This document shows, piece by piece, positions 27,132 through 35,616 of a DNA stretch of 64,000 nucleotides; position 1 is the stretch's first letter, and each line of letters opens with the position of its first letter. The stretch is taken from contig NZ_JASDCF010000001.1 in the NCBI RefSeq assembly GCF_030408035.1, positions 248,001 to 312,000 of the forward strand. The letters are read 5' to 3'. A program made the position numbers and the translations under genes. A model generated the notes under the pieces. That model was not told the origin of the DNA and did no database searches. It was given only the letters and a program-made list of their open reading frames with translations. Source of the stretch: Psychrobacter sp. APC 3426 (GTDB taxonomy: Bacteria; Pseudomonadota; Gammaproteobacteria; Pseudomonadales; Moraxellaceae).

Positions 27132-27875
27132 CTATTCAGTGATACGCTGCAAAAACGCTTGCGTGCGTGGATGCTTTGATTGCTCAAATAACTGCTGCGC
27201 GCTACCCTCTTCGACCACCACACCGTCTTCAATCAAGACCACATGATCAGCGACATCACGCGCAAAGTTAATTTCGTGGGTCACCACAACCATCGTCCAG
27301 CCTTCAGAAGCCAGCTGCTTCATCGTTCCTAGGACATCTTGCACCAGCTCTGGATCAAGCGCAGAGGTTGGCTCATCGAACAACAGTAACGACGGTTCAA
27401 TAGCGAGCGCACGCGCAATACCCACTCGCTGCTGTTGACCGCCTGATAGCTGAAACGGGTACAAATCCGCTTTATCCGAGAGACCGACTTTTTCGAGTAA
27501 TACTAAAGCTTGCTCGCGGGCTTGCGCTTTACTTTGTCCTTGTACCACCGTCGGCCCAAGCATTAAGTTTTCAAGCGCGGTCTTGTGCGGAAACAAATTA
27601 TAAGACTGAAATACCATTCCAGCTTTACGTTGCAGTGCCAGCAGGGTTTTCTTTTTAGGCTTGGTGGCAAAGTCGACCGTCAAACTACCATCATCAAAAG
27701 CAATAACCCCTTGATCAGGAATCTCTAGCGCATTTAGACAACGCAAAAAGGTGGTTTTACCCGAGCCTGATGGTCCCAATATGACCACGACTTGACCTTT
27801 ATGAATGGTCAAATCAATGCCCTTGAGCACTTGATTACTACCAAAGGCTTTGTGAATATTACTGACTTGAATCAT
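27132..27875 (-). CDS. polar amino acid ABC transporter ATPase
   Basis: ATPase of an amino acid importer. The 247-residue protein has Walker A GPSGSGKTT (about residues 33-41), the Q-loop segment GMVFQSYNLFPHKTALEN, signature LSGGQQQRVGIARALA, Walker B LLLFDEPTSALDPELV, and H-loop VVVTHEINFARDVADH. This is the GlnQ/HisP/TcyN class. It is the last gene of a binding protein-permease-ATPase operon, 62 bases after the permease. TcyN (cystine) is a plausible specific match because the binding protein looks FliY/TcyJ-like. Confidence 0.9.
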   Translation of the reverse strand: MIQVSNIHKAFGSNQVLKGIDLTIHKGQVVVILGPSGSGKTTFLRCLNALEIPDQGVIAFDDGSLTVDFATKPKKKTLLALQRKAGMVFQSYNLFPHKTALENLMLGPTVVQGQSKAQAREQALVLLEKVGLSDKADLYPFQLSGGQQQRVGIARALAIEPSLLLFDEPTSALDPELVQDVLGTMKQLASEGWTMVVVTHEINFARDVADHVVLIEDGVVVEEGSAQQLFEQSKHPRTQAFLQRITE

Positions 27876-27937
27876 AAAAGTTCCTGATACGCGGTTGATG
27901 CTAAAACTGTCATAAAACGAGTGGATGAGCAGATAAA

Positions 27938-28675
27938 CTACTTGGCCACATAGCGGTCGAGTCTGGTTTCAAGCTTACCTTGAATAAAGGTCAAGAACAG
28001 ACAGATACCCCAATAGATAACTGCGGCTTCTGTATAAACCAGCATAAACTCATAGTTACGCGCCGTGATAATCTGCGCTTCCTTAAACAGCTCAGTGACC
28101 AGTACCAATGACGCTAAAGACGTATCTTTAACCAAACTAATAAAGGTATTGGATAATGGTGGTACAGAAACGCGTAACGCTTGCGGCAAAATCACATGAC
28201 GAAAGGTCTGTAGATACGTCAAGCCGACAGTCGAACCGGCTTCCCATTGACCTTTTGGAATAGACAAAATCGAGGCACGCACCGTCTCTGACGCATAAGC
28301 ACCGATATTCAGTGAAAAGGCAATAATCGCAGAAGGAAAAGGATCAAGCTTTAAACCAACACTTGGCAGACCATAGAAGATAATAAATAGCTGCACCAGC
28401 ATCGGTGTGCCGCGAATGGCAGACACATAAATACGGGCAAGTCTATAGATAATCTCATGAAACCAACCAGCACGCGGCACAATACGAATCAGCGCTACCG
28501 TCAGCGCAATGGCCATACCAATGGCAAATGAAATCAATGCCAGCGGTATCGAATAATAGATACCGCCTTTGAGCATTGGCCAAAACGAATTGATAACAAT
28601 CTGCGCCCGCGCAGGGTCCATGAATGGCAAGAGTGCCAGTAATTCAGCCAATACTGATGTGATGGAAGCCAGCAT
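27938..28675 (-). CDS. polar amino acid ABC transporter permease
   Basis: Inner-membrane permease of the HisMQ family, 245 residues with about five helices. The permease signature is [20 protein letters not shown] with the conserved EAG-like contact segment just before it ([10 protein letters not shown]). The loop [17 protein letters not shown] is typical of cystine, glutamine and histidine permeases. Its first base overlaps the last base of the binding-protein gene, indicating translational coupling. A single permease gene suggests a homodimer, as in TcyL. Confidence 0.88.
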   Translation of the reverse strand: MLASITSVLAELLALLPFMDPARAQIVINSFWPMLKGGIYYSIPLALISFAIGMAIALTVALIRIVPRAGWFHEIIYRLARIYVSAIRGTPMLVQLFIIFYGLPSVGLKLDPFPSAIIAFSLNIGAYASETVRASILSIPKGQWEAGSTVGLTYLQTFRHVILPQALRVSVPPLSNTFISLVKDTSLASLVLVTELFKEAQIITARNYEFMLVYTEAAVIYWGICLFLTFIQGKLETRLDRYVAK

Positions 28676-29511
28676 TATTTTTGTTGACTTATATCAGCAC
28701 CAAAGAACTCTTCGCTAAGTTTGGTTAGCGTCCCTTCAGCTGCTAATGCTGCCATTGCTTCGTCTAATTTTGCTACGACGGCATCATCGCCTTTAATCAA
28801 GACTATTCCAGAACCTGTCTGCTCACTAACGGGAGCCGTTAGTTTAATCTCAAGCGCACTGTCTGGGAATTTTTTTAGATAATCTAAGATGGCAAGATTA
28901 TCGTTCATTGTAAAGTCAGCACGGTCTTGTTTGACCAATTGAATCGCTTGCGCCATACCGTCAACAGGAACGACTTCTGCGCCATAACGTTCTGCCAGCT
29001 CACCATAGTTACTGCTAAGCGACTGTGCTGAGCGCAAACCTTTCAGAGCTTCCCAAGAGCTATAGCGATTGTCATCAGTTGGTGCTAAAACCACCGCGCC
29101 TGACCAGCTGTAAGCTTGAGAGATATCGTACTTAGCCTGACGTTCAGGGGTGGTTAAGCTAACTTGGTTGGCGACCATATCAAAACGCTTAGAGTCCAGA
29201 CCTGCTAGCATGGCATCCCACTGGGTTTCTTTAAATTCAACCTCAACGCCCAACTTGTCAGCGACGGCACGCGTCACTTCGACATCATAGCCCGTCAGTT
29301 TTCCACTCTCATCATGATAAGTAAATGGAGGATAAGTGCCTTCGGTACCGACGTTGATAGTGCCGCCATTATTGATACGTTGTAGCAAATCAGAACCGCC
29401 TGTCGCGGCACTGTCCGTAGCGTTGGTTTCAGCTTCATTGGTAGGTGACTGACCACAAGCGGCAAGCAATACGGTACTAGCGGCAAGGGCTAAAAGAGTA
29501 CGACGTTTCAT
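28675..29511 (-). CDS. amino acid (possibly cystine) ABC transporter binding lipoprotein
   Basis: Periplasmic solute receptor, 278 residues. The signal sequence ends in lipobox LLAACG (Cys19), followed by a Thr/Asn/Ala linker. The family 3 binding fold shows [36 protein letters not shown], and the segment [19 protein letters not shown]. This last piece, with its Lys-Arg-[FY]-Asp and Ala/Ile-Asn-Gln-Val pattern, resembles cystine-binding FliY/TcyJ proteins as I remember them. Substrate assignment is therefore inference at moderate strength. It is the first gene of the operon. The upstream 29512-29850 stretch holds only its promoter region. Confidence 0.82.
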   Translation of the reverse strand: MKRRTLLALAASTVLLAACGQSPTNEAETNATDSAATGGSDLLQRINNGGTINVGTEGTYPPFTYHDESGKLTGYDVEVTRAVADKLGVEVEFKETQWDAMLAGLDSKRFDMVANQVSLTTPERQAKYDISQAYSWSGAVVLAPTDDNRYSSWEALKGLRSAQSLSSNYGELAERYGAEVVPVDGMAQAIQLVKQDRADFTMNDNLAILDYLKKFPDSALEIKLTAPVSEQTGSGIVLIKGDDAVVAKLDEAMAALAAEGTLTKLSEEFFGADISQQK

Positions 29512-29852
29512 AAGGCGTCCTTATAAGATAAATGAGTGATGCAAAAGTGTATCCGGCATATAAGATAGGATAAGACCCTATAATAATAAAATATGCGTAT
29601 TATAATATCTGGCTTTGGTTGCCCGATTTGAGGCTACTCAAAGTATTTTTCAATACTGATTCGATACTTTCTGTCTTATCGTGAGTTTTTGGGCTTTTTA
29701 AGGTACAGCTTGAGACCTTATCCGTCCTTACTCTGCCTATTAAATAGCCACTCCCTCATATACTAGCGCAATTCAGCAAGAATAAACGTACAAAAATAGT
29801 GAGCATCCTTAAGATTATCGACAATCAAACCACGAGCATCGTATTTTAAGCA

Positions 29853-29890
29853 CAAAAAAAACCGTGCCTATCATATGATATAGGCACGGT
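29853..29890 (-). terminator. terminator of gdhA
   Basis: The hairpin ACCGTGCCTAT...ATAGGCACGGT (29861-29890) is followed on the minus strand by an uninterrupted T-run (29854-29860), 33 bases past the gdhA stop. A textbook intrinsic terminator. Confidence 0.88.
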
Positions 29891-29923
29891 AGCTAAAAGA
29901 TAGTATCCGCTTTTAGGAGAGTA

Positions 29924-31270
29924 TTAGTTCAAAATACCGTAAGCACATAGTGCATCAGCCACGCGTTTAAAACCAACGATGTTTGCGCCAGCCATATAAT
30001 CAATATAGCCATCATCAGTCTGACCATATTGTTCTGACGCTTCAGCGGCACAATCATGAATGTTTTTCATAATACGCTTTAGGCGCTCATCGATTTCTTC
30101 AAACGTCTTATACTGACGTACTGAGTTTTGTGACATCTCAAGACCAGATACTGCTACGCCGCCAGCATTGGCCGCTTTACCTGGTGCATAGTGCACACGA
30201 TGCAGACGGATATAGTCAACGGCATCAGCAGTCAATGGCATATTAGCACCTTCAGCGATATATTTGATACCGTTTTCAACCATTAACTTGGCATCATCTT
30301 CGTTGACTTCGTTCTGGGTCGCTGATGGAATCGCGATATCGCCTTTTATGTGCCATGGCTTTTGCTTGGTGAACCACTCACCACCATAAATATCGACATA
30401 ATCACACAAGGGTTTGCTTTGCGCTTTTTGATTTTTTAACCAATCAATTTTTTCTTGATCCATGCCGTTTTCATCATAGAGCGTACCTTGTGAGTCAGAT
30501 ACTGTCAGTACTGTGGCACCCAACATATGGGCTTTTTCAGCAGCGTGAAGTGAGACGTTACCTGCGCCTGATATCAGTACTTTTTTGCCTTTGATGTTTT
30601 CGTTTTGTACCGCTAGCATGTTTTCTAAGAAATATACCGCGCCATAACCTGTGGCTTCTGTGCGCATCAAACTGCCACCAAAACCGACACCCTTACCCGT
30701 CAATACACCACCATGCTCACGAGTTAGGTTTTTGTACATAGCAAACATATAGCTGACTTCACGACCACCGACACCAATATCGCCAGCAGGTACGTCGATG
30801 TCTTTACTGACGTACTGATGTAATTCACGCATGAAGGCATAACAAAAACGACGGATTTCGCTATCCGACTTCCCTTTAGGATCGAAATCAGCACCGCCTT
30901 TACCGCCGCCCATTGGTAGACCAGTCAATGCATTTTTGAAGATTTGTTCAAAGCCCAAAAACTTAAGAACAGATTGGTTCACCGTTGGATGAAAGCGAAC
31001 ACCACCTTTATAAGGACCTAAGGCGTTGCTGAACTGCACACGCCAGCCGCGGTTAACTTGCACTTCACCCTTATCGTTTTCCCAGTTAATACGAAAGCAA
31101 ATAATACGATCAGGCTCAACCAGACGTTCGAATATCTTTAATGTTTCATATTCTGAATGCGCATCGTATAAAGGCGCAATGGTCAGCGCTACTTCTTTTA
31201 CCGCTTGAACGAATTCAGGTTGATGGGCATAACATGCTTCGACTTTTTCGATGGCCTGACTGATACTCAT
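29924..31270 (-). CDS. gdhA: NADP-specific glutamate dehydrogenase
   Basis: Reversible amination of 2-oxoglutarate to glutamate; a main route of ammonia assimilation. The 448-residue length is standard for hexameric NADP-GDH. Visible motifs are NRGWRVQFSNALGPYKGGVR, the catalytic Lys region LPMGGGKGGADFDPKGKS, the PAGDIGVGGREVSYMF segment, and a nucleotide-binding turn GKKVLISGAGNVSLHAAE. The C-terminus (DAYGAG-like region IDYMAGANIVGFKRVADAL) is complete. It is monocistronic with its own terminator. The ammonia it consumes may come partly from the purine operon upstream, but no direct regulatory link is visible. Confidence 0.95.
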   Translation of the reverse strand: MSISQAIEKVEACYAHQPEFVQAVKEVALTIAPLYDAHSEYETLKIFERLVEPDRIICFRINWENDKGEVQVNRGWRVQFSNALGPYKGGVRFHPTVNQSVLKFLGFEQIFKNALTGLPMGGGKGGADFDPKGKSDSEIRRFCYAFMRELHQYVSKDIDVPAGDIGVGGREVSYMFAMYKNLTREHGGVLTGKGVGFGGSLMRTEATGYGAVYFLENMLAVQNENIKGKKVLISGAGNVSLHAAEKAHMLGATVLTVSDSQGTLYDENGMDQEKIDWLKNQKAQSKPLCDYVDIYGGEWFTKQKPWHIKGDIAIPSATQNEVNEDDAKLMVENGIKYIAEGANMPLTADAVDYIRLHRVHYAPGKAANAGGVAVSGLEMSQNSVRQYKTFEEIDERLKRIMKNIHDCAAEASEQYGQTDDGYIDYMAGANIVGFKRVADALCAYGILN

Positions 31271-31928
31271 ATAGCTTCCTTAGGGTAAAGATTGTGAACG
31301 TGCTTTTATTTACATCGACGTTGCGTCGCATGGCAGCAAACGAGGGGATTGCAGACGCTGATGTAAGACTGAAATCGCCCCTATACACGGTCATATATAG
31401 AAGGCAATGGGATTAGAAAAGCTGACTGACTTTGTGCCCAAACGATGGGTTTGAAGGCAAAAGTAGTTTTTATCTCATAACTATATATCATTTTTTTGGT
31501 GTATAAGTCTAGTGAATATCACCATCATGCAAAGTTATGAGCGATTTTTTTAGTATAAACCATCGAAAGCAGGTTCGTTTGTACTCGTTAGTCAAAAAAA
31601 ATTAATGAGTTTATTGTTATGCATTTCTATTGGTTACCGATTAAAACCGATACTTTTCAGTCGATACCTATTCACTTCCTTCTTAGACCAAACCTTTCAT
31701 CGTCATCGAAAAAACCAACTTTTATCTACTTAATTTAAGCTATTGCTGATAGAAGGCTAATTATTAGAGCCAAACGGTAAAAAAAGCTCTAAAGTCGGTC
31801 TTTTGTCTGTCTGTCTGTATATCAATATTAATGGTAAGGGTTTATAATAATCGGCGTTCGTCGAAGTCTATTTTTTCATTACTAACAGTTATTTAATAAA
31901 TTTAATAACCCGTCATAGAGAAAGCGAT
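31271..31928. other. 658-bp intergenic region between gdhA and the Roadblock gene
   Basis: Divergent promoter region with no ORF or RNA gene that I can support. It is AT-rich. At 31805-31818 it holds a short tetranucleotide run (GTCT repeated three times plus GT), about 110 bases before the Roadblock gene start. AGAGAAAG lies 5 bases before that gene's ATG. Confidence 0.5.
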
Positions 31929-32291
31929 ATGCGTACAGATTCATTCCAGCAAATCTTGGAAGACCTAAACAGCTCATCAGCCGATGTGGAAGCATCTGCC
32001 CTAATTTCAAACGATGGTCTTATGATTGCATCAGCCCTACCGACAGGCGTTGATGAAGACCGTGTTGGCGCCATGTCAGCGGCATTATTATCGCTAGGTG
32101 ACCGCGCAGGTCGTGAGCTTGCACGTGGCAGTATCGACCGTATTATGATTCAAGGCGAAAAAGGCTATGTCATCATGACGTCATCAGGAGATGAGGCTGT
32201 CTTGACTATTATGGCAAAACCAAATGCCAAACTTGGTTTGATATTCTTGGATATCAAGCGTGCCTCAGAAGCCCTAGCAAAACTTATCTAA
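31929..32291 (+). CDS. Roadblock/LC7 domain protein (MglB-like)
   Basis: A 120-residue single-domain Roadblock/LC7 protein. Members act as dimeric scaffolds or GTPase-activating partners of small Ras-like GTPases such as MglA. The domain runs the full length: an N-terminal helix FQQILEDLNSS, the first strands ASALISNDGLMIASALPTG, the amphipathic helix MSAALLSLGDRAGRELARG, then MIQGEKGYVIMTSSG and VLTIMAKPNAKLGLIFLDI. No cognate GTPase gene lies in the window. It precedes a PAS protein and a binding-protein-like protein; a second Roadblock-like protein closes the cluster. Cytoplasmic, with no signal peptide. Role inferred only from family and context. Confidence 0.85.
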   Translation: MRTDSFQQILEDLNSSSADVEASALISNDGLMIASALPTGVDEDRVGAMSAALLSLGDRAGRELARGSIDRIMIQGEKGYVIMTSSGDEAVLTIMAKPNAKLGLIFLDIKRASEALAKLI

Positions 32292-32614
32292 TCCGTTACT
32301 TTGGAAGGTTGTCGATAACGTGGTTCGCCGCTTTATGCTTTACTAATGTGGTCATCGCTATCACTTAGTAGATAAAACCACTGTAAAATAACATTGAGCG
32401 ACTGTCTTATAAAATGTATGAAGCTAAAAATGAGTGTTTATAAGGTAAGACTGATTGCCTATATAGAACACCTTCTATGTATATAGACAACTTATATAGA
32501 CCAGCGATTAAGACTAATAAAACCAAAACTTAATCGTCATGAATCATATCATCGACAACAGCTAGATTAATTTTTTAATCACGATGAATATAACGATAAA
32601 TTAAGGAGATTACT
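32292..32614. other. 323-bp leader before the PAS gene
   Basis: No ORF or RNA gene seen. Three copies of TATATAGA occur at 32460-32467, 32480-32487 and 32493-32500, about 115-155 bases before the PAS start. They could be overlapping -10 elements or a protein-binding array. A clear AAGGAG lies 8 bases before the ATG at 32615. Confidence 0.45.
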
Positions 32615-33109
32615 ATGGGTTCTCCAATCCCTGATGCACTCAAGCCTGATATGCCAGCTGAGCAGATGACCCTAACCTATCATGACGGTACCTCGCGCAC
32701 CGTTTATGATACCGGTGTCGAACGTCCCTACCCTGATGGCAAGCTCATTGTTTCGCGTACAGACTTGGATGGCGTCTTAACCCACGTCAATGATGCCTTT
32801 GTCGAGATTAGCGGTTATAGTGTTGACGAGCTCATCGGTCAGCCACAATCTATCTTGCGCCATCCTGACATGCCAAAAGCCGCCTATAAGGACCTGTGGG
32901 ATACCGCCGAGGCTGGACAAAAATGGCATGGTTATGTCAAAAACCTATGCAAAGACGGCAGTCACTATTGGGTCTATGCCACTGTGGTGCCTAATGTGCG
33001 TCGCGGCGAAACAGTGGGCTACACGTCTGTACGTCGTAAGCCATCACGCAGCAAAATCGAAGCCGCACAGGCTCAGTATGCCCAAATGAAAAAAAATGAG
33101 GAAGGTTAA
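32615..33109 (+). CDS. stand-alone Aer-type PAS domain protein
   Basis: A 164-residue protein made of one PAS domain (about residues 45-150) with short polar tails. The core closely resembles the FAD-binding PAS of the aerotaxis receptor Aer: LTHVNDAFVEISGYSVDEL, GQPQSILRHPDMPKAAYKDL, WHGYVKNLCKDGSHYWVYA, and a final VGYTSVRRKP. Unlike Aer it has no membrane anchor, HAMP or methyl-accepting domain, so any signal must pass by protein contact. Its stop lies 3 bases before the start of the binding-protein-like gene, so the two are co-translated. FAD binding and redox sensing are inferred from the Aer-like residues, not shown. Confidence 0.82.
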   Translation: MGSPIPDALKPDMPAEQMTLTYHDGTSRTVYDTGVERPYPDGKLIVSRTDLDGVLTHVNDAFVEISGYSVDELIGQPQSILRHPDMPKAAYKDLWDTAEAGQKWHGYVKNLCKDGSHYWVYATVVPNVRRGETVGYTSVRRKPSRSKIEAAQAQYAQMKKNEEG

Positions 33110-33112
33110 ATC

Positions 33113-33862
33113 ATGACGACACACAATATGTTAATCGCCCCTGATTTTTCGCCTGACCGTTTTGCAGGCTGGCACATGTTTAACACGTTGATTCAAAAGC
33201 GTGCCAACTTAAACATGCACCTAAATATCCCAGCCTCACATGCAGAGCAAGAGCAAGTGATTGGTGCTGGCGATATTCAGGTTATTTACGCCAACCCTTT
33301 TGATGCAGCCACTCTCATCCGTGAACAAGGCTACCGAGCAGTGGCGCGCCCTATTGGCAAATCTGATGAAATGGTCATCGCCGCAGCGACTAATAGCGCT
33401 ATCAATAGCCTAGAAGATATCAAAGCCGGTGCGACCGTTGCCATGGCAGACAACCGCGATGTTAAGCTGATTGGCTTGCGCTTACTAGAAGCCGTGGATA
33501 TAGAAGAGTCGGACCTAAGCTGGGATGTCACTGAAACCTATCAGGCTGCTGCTCGCAAGGTCATTAAAGGCGATGCCCAAGCGGCTTTCTTTTTAGCAGA
33601 GGTTTTCCATGGTTTTTCGCGCCTGACCAAAACCCAGTTATCAGTGCTGATCGAAAGTGATTTGGCAGATATTAGCCATGTTCTGCTAATCAAAGACGAC
33701 TTCCCTGATACTGAAATCTTTATGGATGCGATTCTGAATCTGCATAATGACGATGATGGCAAAGAAGCATTGGCCGAACTTGGCATGCCACAAGGATTTG
33801 AAGCCATGGACGAAGAAGATGCTGAGTTCATGATTGATTTGATGCAAACCTTACTTGACTAG
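33113..33862 (+). CDS. leaderless periplasmic-binding-protein-like (PhnD-type) protein
   Basis: A 249-residue protein resembling PhnD-type phosphate/phosphonate binding proteins: an N-terminal APDFSPDRFAGWHMFNTLIQ, the segment AGDIQVIYANPFDAATLIRE, INSLEDIKAGATVAMADNRD, and YQAAARKVIKGDAQAAFFL. These pieces match the two-lobed fold. There is no signal peptide or lipobox and no permease or ATPase nearby, so it probably works in the cytoplasm as a ligand-sensing domain and not in import. The C-terminus is very acidic (DEEDAEFMIDL). It is separated from the Aer-type PAS gene by only 3 bases. Function unknown. Confidence 0.7.
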   Translation: MTTHNMLIAPDFSPDRFAGWHMFNTLIQKRANLNMHLNIPASHAEQEQVIGAGDIQVIYANPFDAATLIREQGYRAVARPIGKSDEMVIAAATNSAINSLEDIKAGATVAMADNRDVKLIGLRLLEAVDIEESDLSWDVTETYQAAARKVIKGDAQAAFFLAEVFHGFSRLTKTQLSVLIESDLADISHVLLIKDDFPDTEIFMDAILNLHNDDDGKEALAELGMPQGFEAMDEEDAEFMIDLMQTLLD

Positions 33863-33891
33863 CCATTAATCAATGGCACTATGCTCAGTTG

Positions 33892-33963
33892 GGTCATGAC
33901 TTAGTTAGGTCATGACCTTTAAGCATTAGCGCTATAAAATGGCTAATAATGGTGTCATGACCT
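33892..33963 (+). repeat. three TCATGAC palindromes between genes of the Roadblock-PAS cluster
   Basis: GGTCATGAC (33892-33900), AGGTCATGACCT (33907-33918) and TGTCATGACCT (33953-33963) repeat within 72 bases. The first two can pair into a hairpin followed by TTT, a weak terminator or attenuator. The third lies 14 bases before the next ATG. They could also be operator sites. Confidence 0.5.
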
Positions 33964-33976
33964 AAAGGATTCTATT

Positions 33977-34606
33977 ATGTCCGATGTAGACCTTATCAAA
34001 GAGACTGAGATGGAGGCGCGCCGAGCGTTTCGCTTTTACTCACGTAAAGTGTTTTTGGCACCTGCCAATCGGCACTTTCATGAACAACGTATCAATGCTG
34101 CCCTGCTGTTGAGTGAAAAAGAGCCATTGCAAGGTGCCGTCGCAGACTTTTTTTATGGCTGCTGGTATGATATTCCTTATGATGTAAGCAACCTATTTAC
34201 CCGTATTAAGGACCGTCTATATCCTCATGTCGCACAAGGGTTTCGTAACTGCATCGATAAAAAGAGCTACATTCAGCGCAACAGCATGCTGGCAACGCGC
34301 TGGAGCGTATTGGTGTCACCATCATTGAATGAGCAAAAGCAGCGATTGCGCATCAGTAGCGATGATGCCAAACAAATCTCTAAAGACATCACAACGGAGC
34401 TTATGCAAGCGCGCGATGATGAGGACTGGGGTACAATTGAGCAAGTCGAAAATGAGTTCTTTGCTCATTGTATTGCTCGTAACGACCGCCTAGCTTTTTC
34501 TTTGGTTTGGTTCCGTTTGGGCAAAAGCGACTGGCAGTTCGATGAGCGCTGGAATGATTGCCAACAGCGCCTTGACCAAACCAACCCCCAGAATATCAAA
34601 ACTTAA
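33977..34606 (+). CDS. hypothetical protein of the Roadblock-PAS cluster
   Basis: A 209-residue soluble protein that I do not recognise. It is predicted mostly helical and highly charged, with aromatic patches (RRAFRFYSRKVFLAP, VADFFYGCWYDIPYDVSNLF). There is no signal peptide, membrane helix or metal motif. The C-terminal third has DWGTIEQVENEFFAHCIARN and a Trp-rich run SLVWFRLGKSDWQFDERW. It has an upstream AAAGGA and is followed after 29 bases by the second Roadblock-like gene, so the two are probably co-transcribed. A structural or adaptor role within the cluster is a guess. Confidence 0.65.
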   Translation: MSDVDLIKETEMEARRAFRFYSRKVFLAPANRHFHEQRINAALLLSEKEPLQGAVADFFYGCWYDIPYDVSNLFTRIKDRLYPHVAQGFRNCIDKKSYIQRNSMLATRWSVLVSPSLNEQKQRLRISSDDAKQISKDITTELMQARDDEDWGTIEQVENEFFAHCIARNDRLAFSLVWFRLGKSDWQFDERWNDCQQRLDQTNPQNIKT

Positions 34607-34635
34607 TTTATCGCCTATTTAACACTTTCATCACA

Positions 34636-35262
34636 ATGGTAGCCGCTATGTCCTCTTACTTGAATGCTGAGAAAACCTATCTTACTTTAACCCCAGCCGG
34701 TATTTTTGAGGCGTTTTCACAAAGTGAGCCTACAAACGAGCAGCTATCATTACAGGATTTATTGTCCTATGGGCAAACACTGCTCGCCGCTGATTGGTTG
34801 GAGCGCTATTCTGAGGAATGGTTACAGAGCTTTATAGAGCAAGGCTGGATTGAAAAACTGTCTTTATTTTTACCTGCCCCAAACTTGCCATTGGATCAGT
34901 TTTTACCTTATGTCGTTGCTAGCTTATCTGGTAAACGCCGTGCTGCTATTGGCTCTGATGAAGGTTTTTGTCTTGCTCGTATTGGCTACAGCCAAGAAGA
35001 GGCGGATATGCTGAGTGTGGCGGCCGCTGACTTCTCAGGCTTTATGCTACGCCAAAAGCAACGTGGCTGGGCAGTAGAAAGCCAAGCAATTTCGTTCTTT
35101 CAGCAAGTAGACTTGTTGATTCCTGAGACCAGCTTTGTATTCTTATGGATTGATGGTTCAGGTTATGTACTCATCATCGATGGTGAGCCTCTCACCAACA
35201 GTCGTGCTTTTGTGGAACTGGTCTGGGCATTAAAGACTTCTGGATTAAGGTTTTTAAACTAA
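34636..35262 (+). CDS. protein with C-terminal Roadblock-like segment
   Basis: A 208-residue soluble protein without a confidently recognised family. The N-terminal half (about 1-95) is helical. The C-terminal half follows the Roadblock/LC7 pattern: strands AAIGSDEGFCLARIGYSQ, helix EADMLSVAAADFSGFMLRQ, then a strand-turn-strand SFVFLWIDGSGYVLIIDGEP and a last helix. Compare NDGLMIASALPTGVDEDR followed by MSAALLSLGDRAG in the 31929 gene, which has the same alternation. This similarity is by eye and needs a profile or structure comparison. The start could also be the ATG at 34648; neither has a good ribosome site. It closes the cluster and is followed by a strong terminator. Confidence 0.65.
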   Translation: MVAAMSSYLNAEKTYLTLTPAGIFEAFSQSEPTNEQLSLQDLLSYGQTLLAADWLERYSEEWLQSFIEQGWIEKLSLFLPAPNLPLDQFLPYVVASLSGKRRAAIGSDEGFCLARIGYSQEEADMLSVAAADFSGFMLRQKQRGWAVESQAISFFQQVDLLIPETSFVFLWIDGSGYVLIIDGEPLTNSRAFVELVWALKTSGLRFLN

Positions 35263-35307
35263 GCTTCTCAGTGAAGCCAACTCAAATACAGCCTCTATCA
35301 TTGCCAT

Positions 35308-35366
35308 AAACGCGTTTAACTCATCTGCCTATCGTTTCATTGAGCATATGAGTTAAGCGCGTTTTT
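35308..35366 (+). terminator. terminator closing the Roadblock-PAS cluster
   Basis: Long stem AAACGCGTTTAACTCAT with ATGAGTTAAGCGCGTTT (one mismatch) around a 23-base loop, ending in TTTTT, 45 bases past the last gene of the cluster. The remaining 35367-35616 stretch has no gene I can support. Confidence 0.75.
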
Positions 35367-35616
35367 CTATTGAAACGACCAAAATGCTTCTTATTTTCCT
35401 GAATCAGTTGTTGGCAGTGGTATTCACTTAGCAACGATACTACCCTCATAATTAACAGTAACTTGTCAAATGTTAGGTCATACTTACTTTTGTGGCTTTG
35501 TTTAATGATCAATCATTTTTAAGCTATTGTTTTTAAGCTATTGTTATAAAAAATCACCCTTCAGAAATGGCAGTCTTTGCCAAACCTTGCACTCTTGCTT
35601 ATTTTTAGGACAGTTT

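Noticed and set aside
31805-31818. GTCT tetranucleotide run as a phase-variation repeat
   Set aside because: Only three and a half units, outside any coding frame and about 110 bases from the nearest gene; too short to argue for slippage control.
35321-35512. 63-residue minus-strand frame after the Roadblock-PAS cluster
   Set aside because: It overlaps the terminator hairpin and has no ribosome site or recognisable features.
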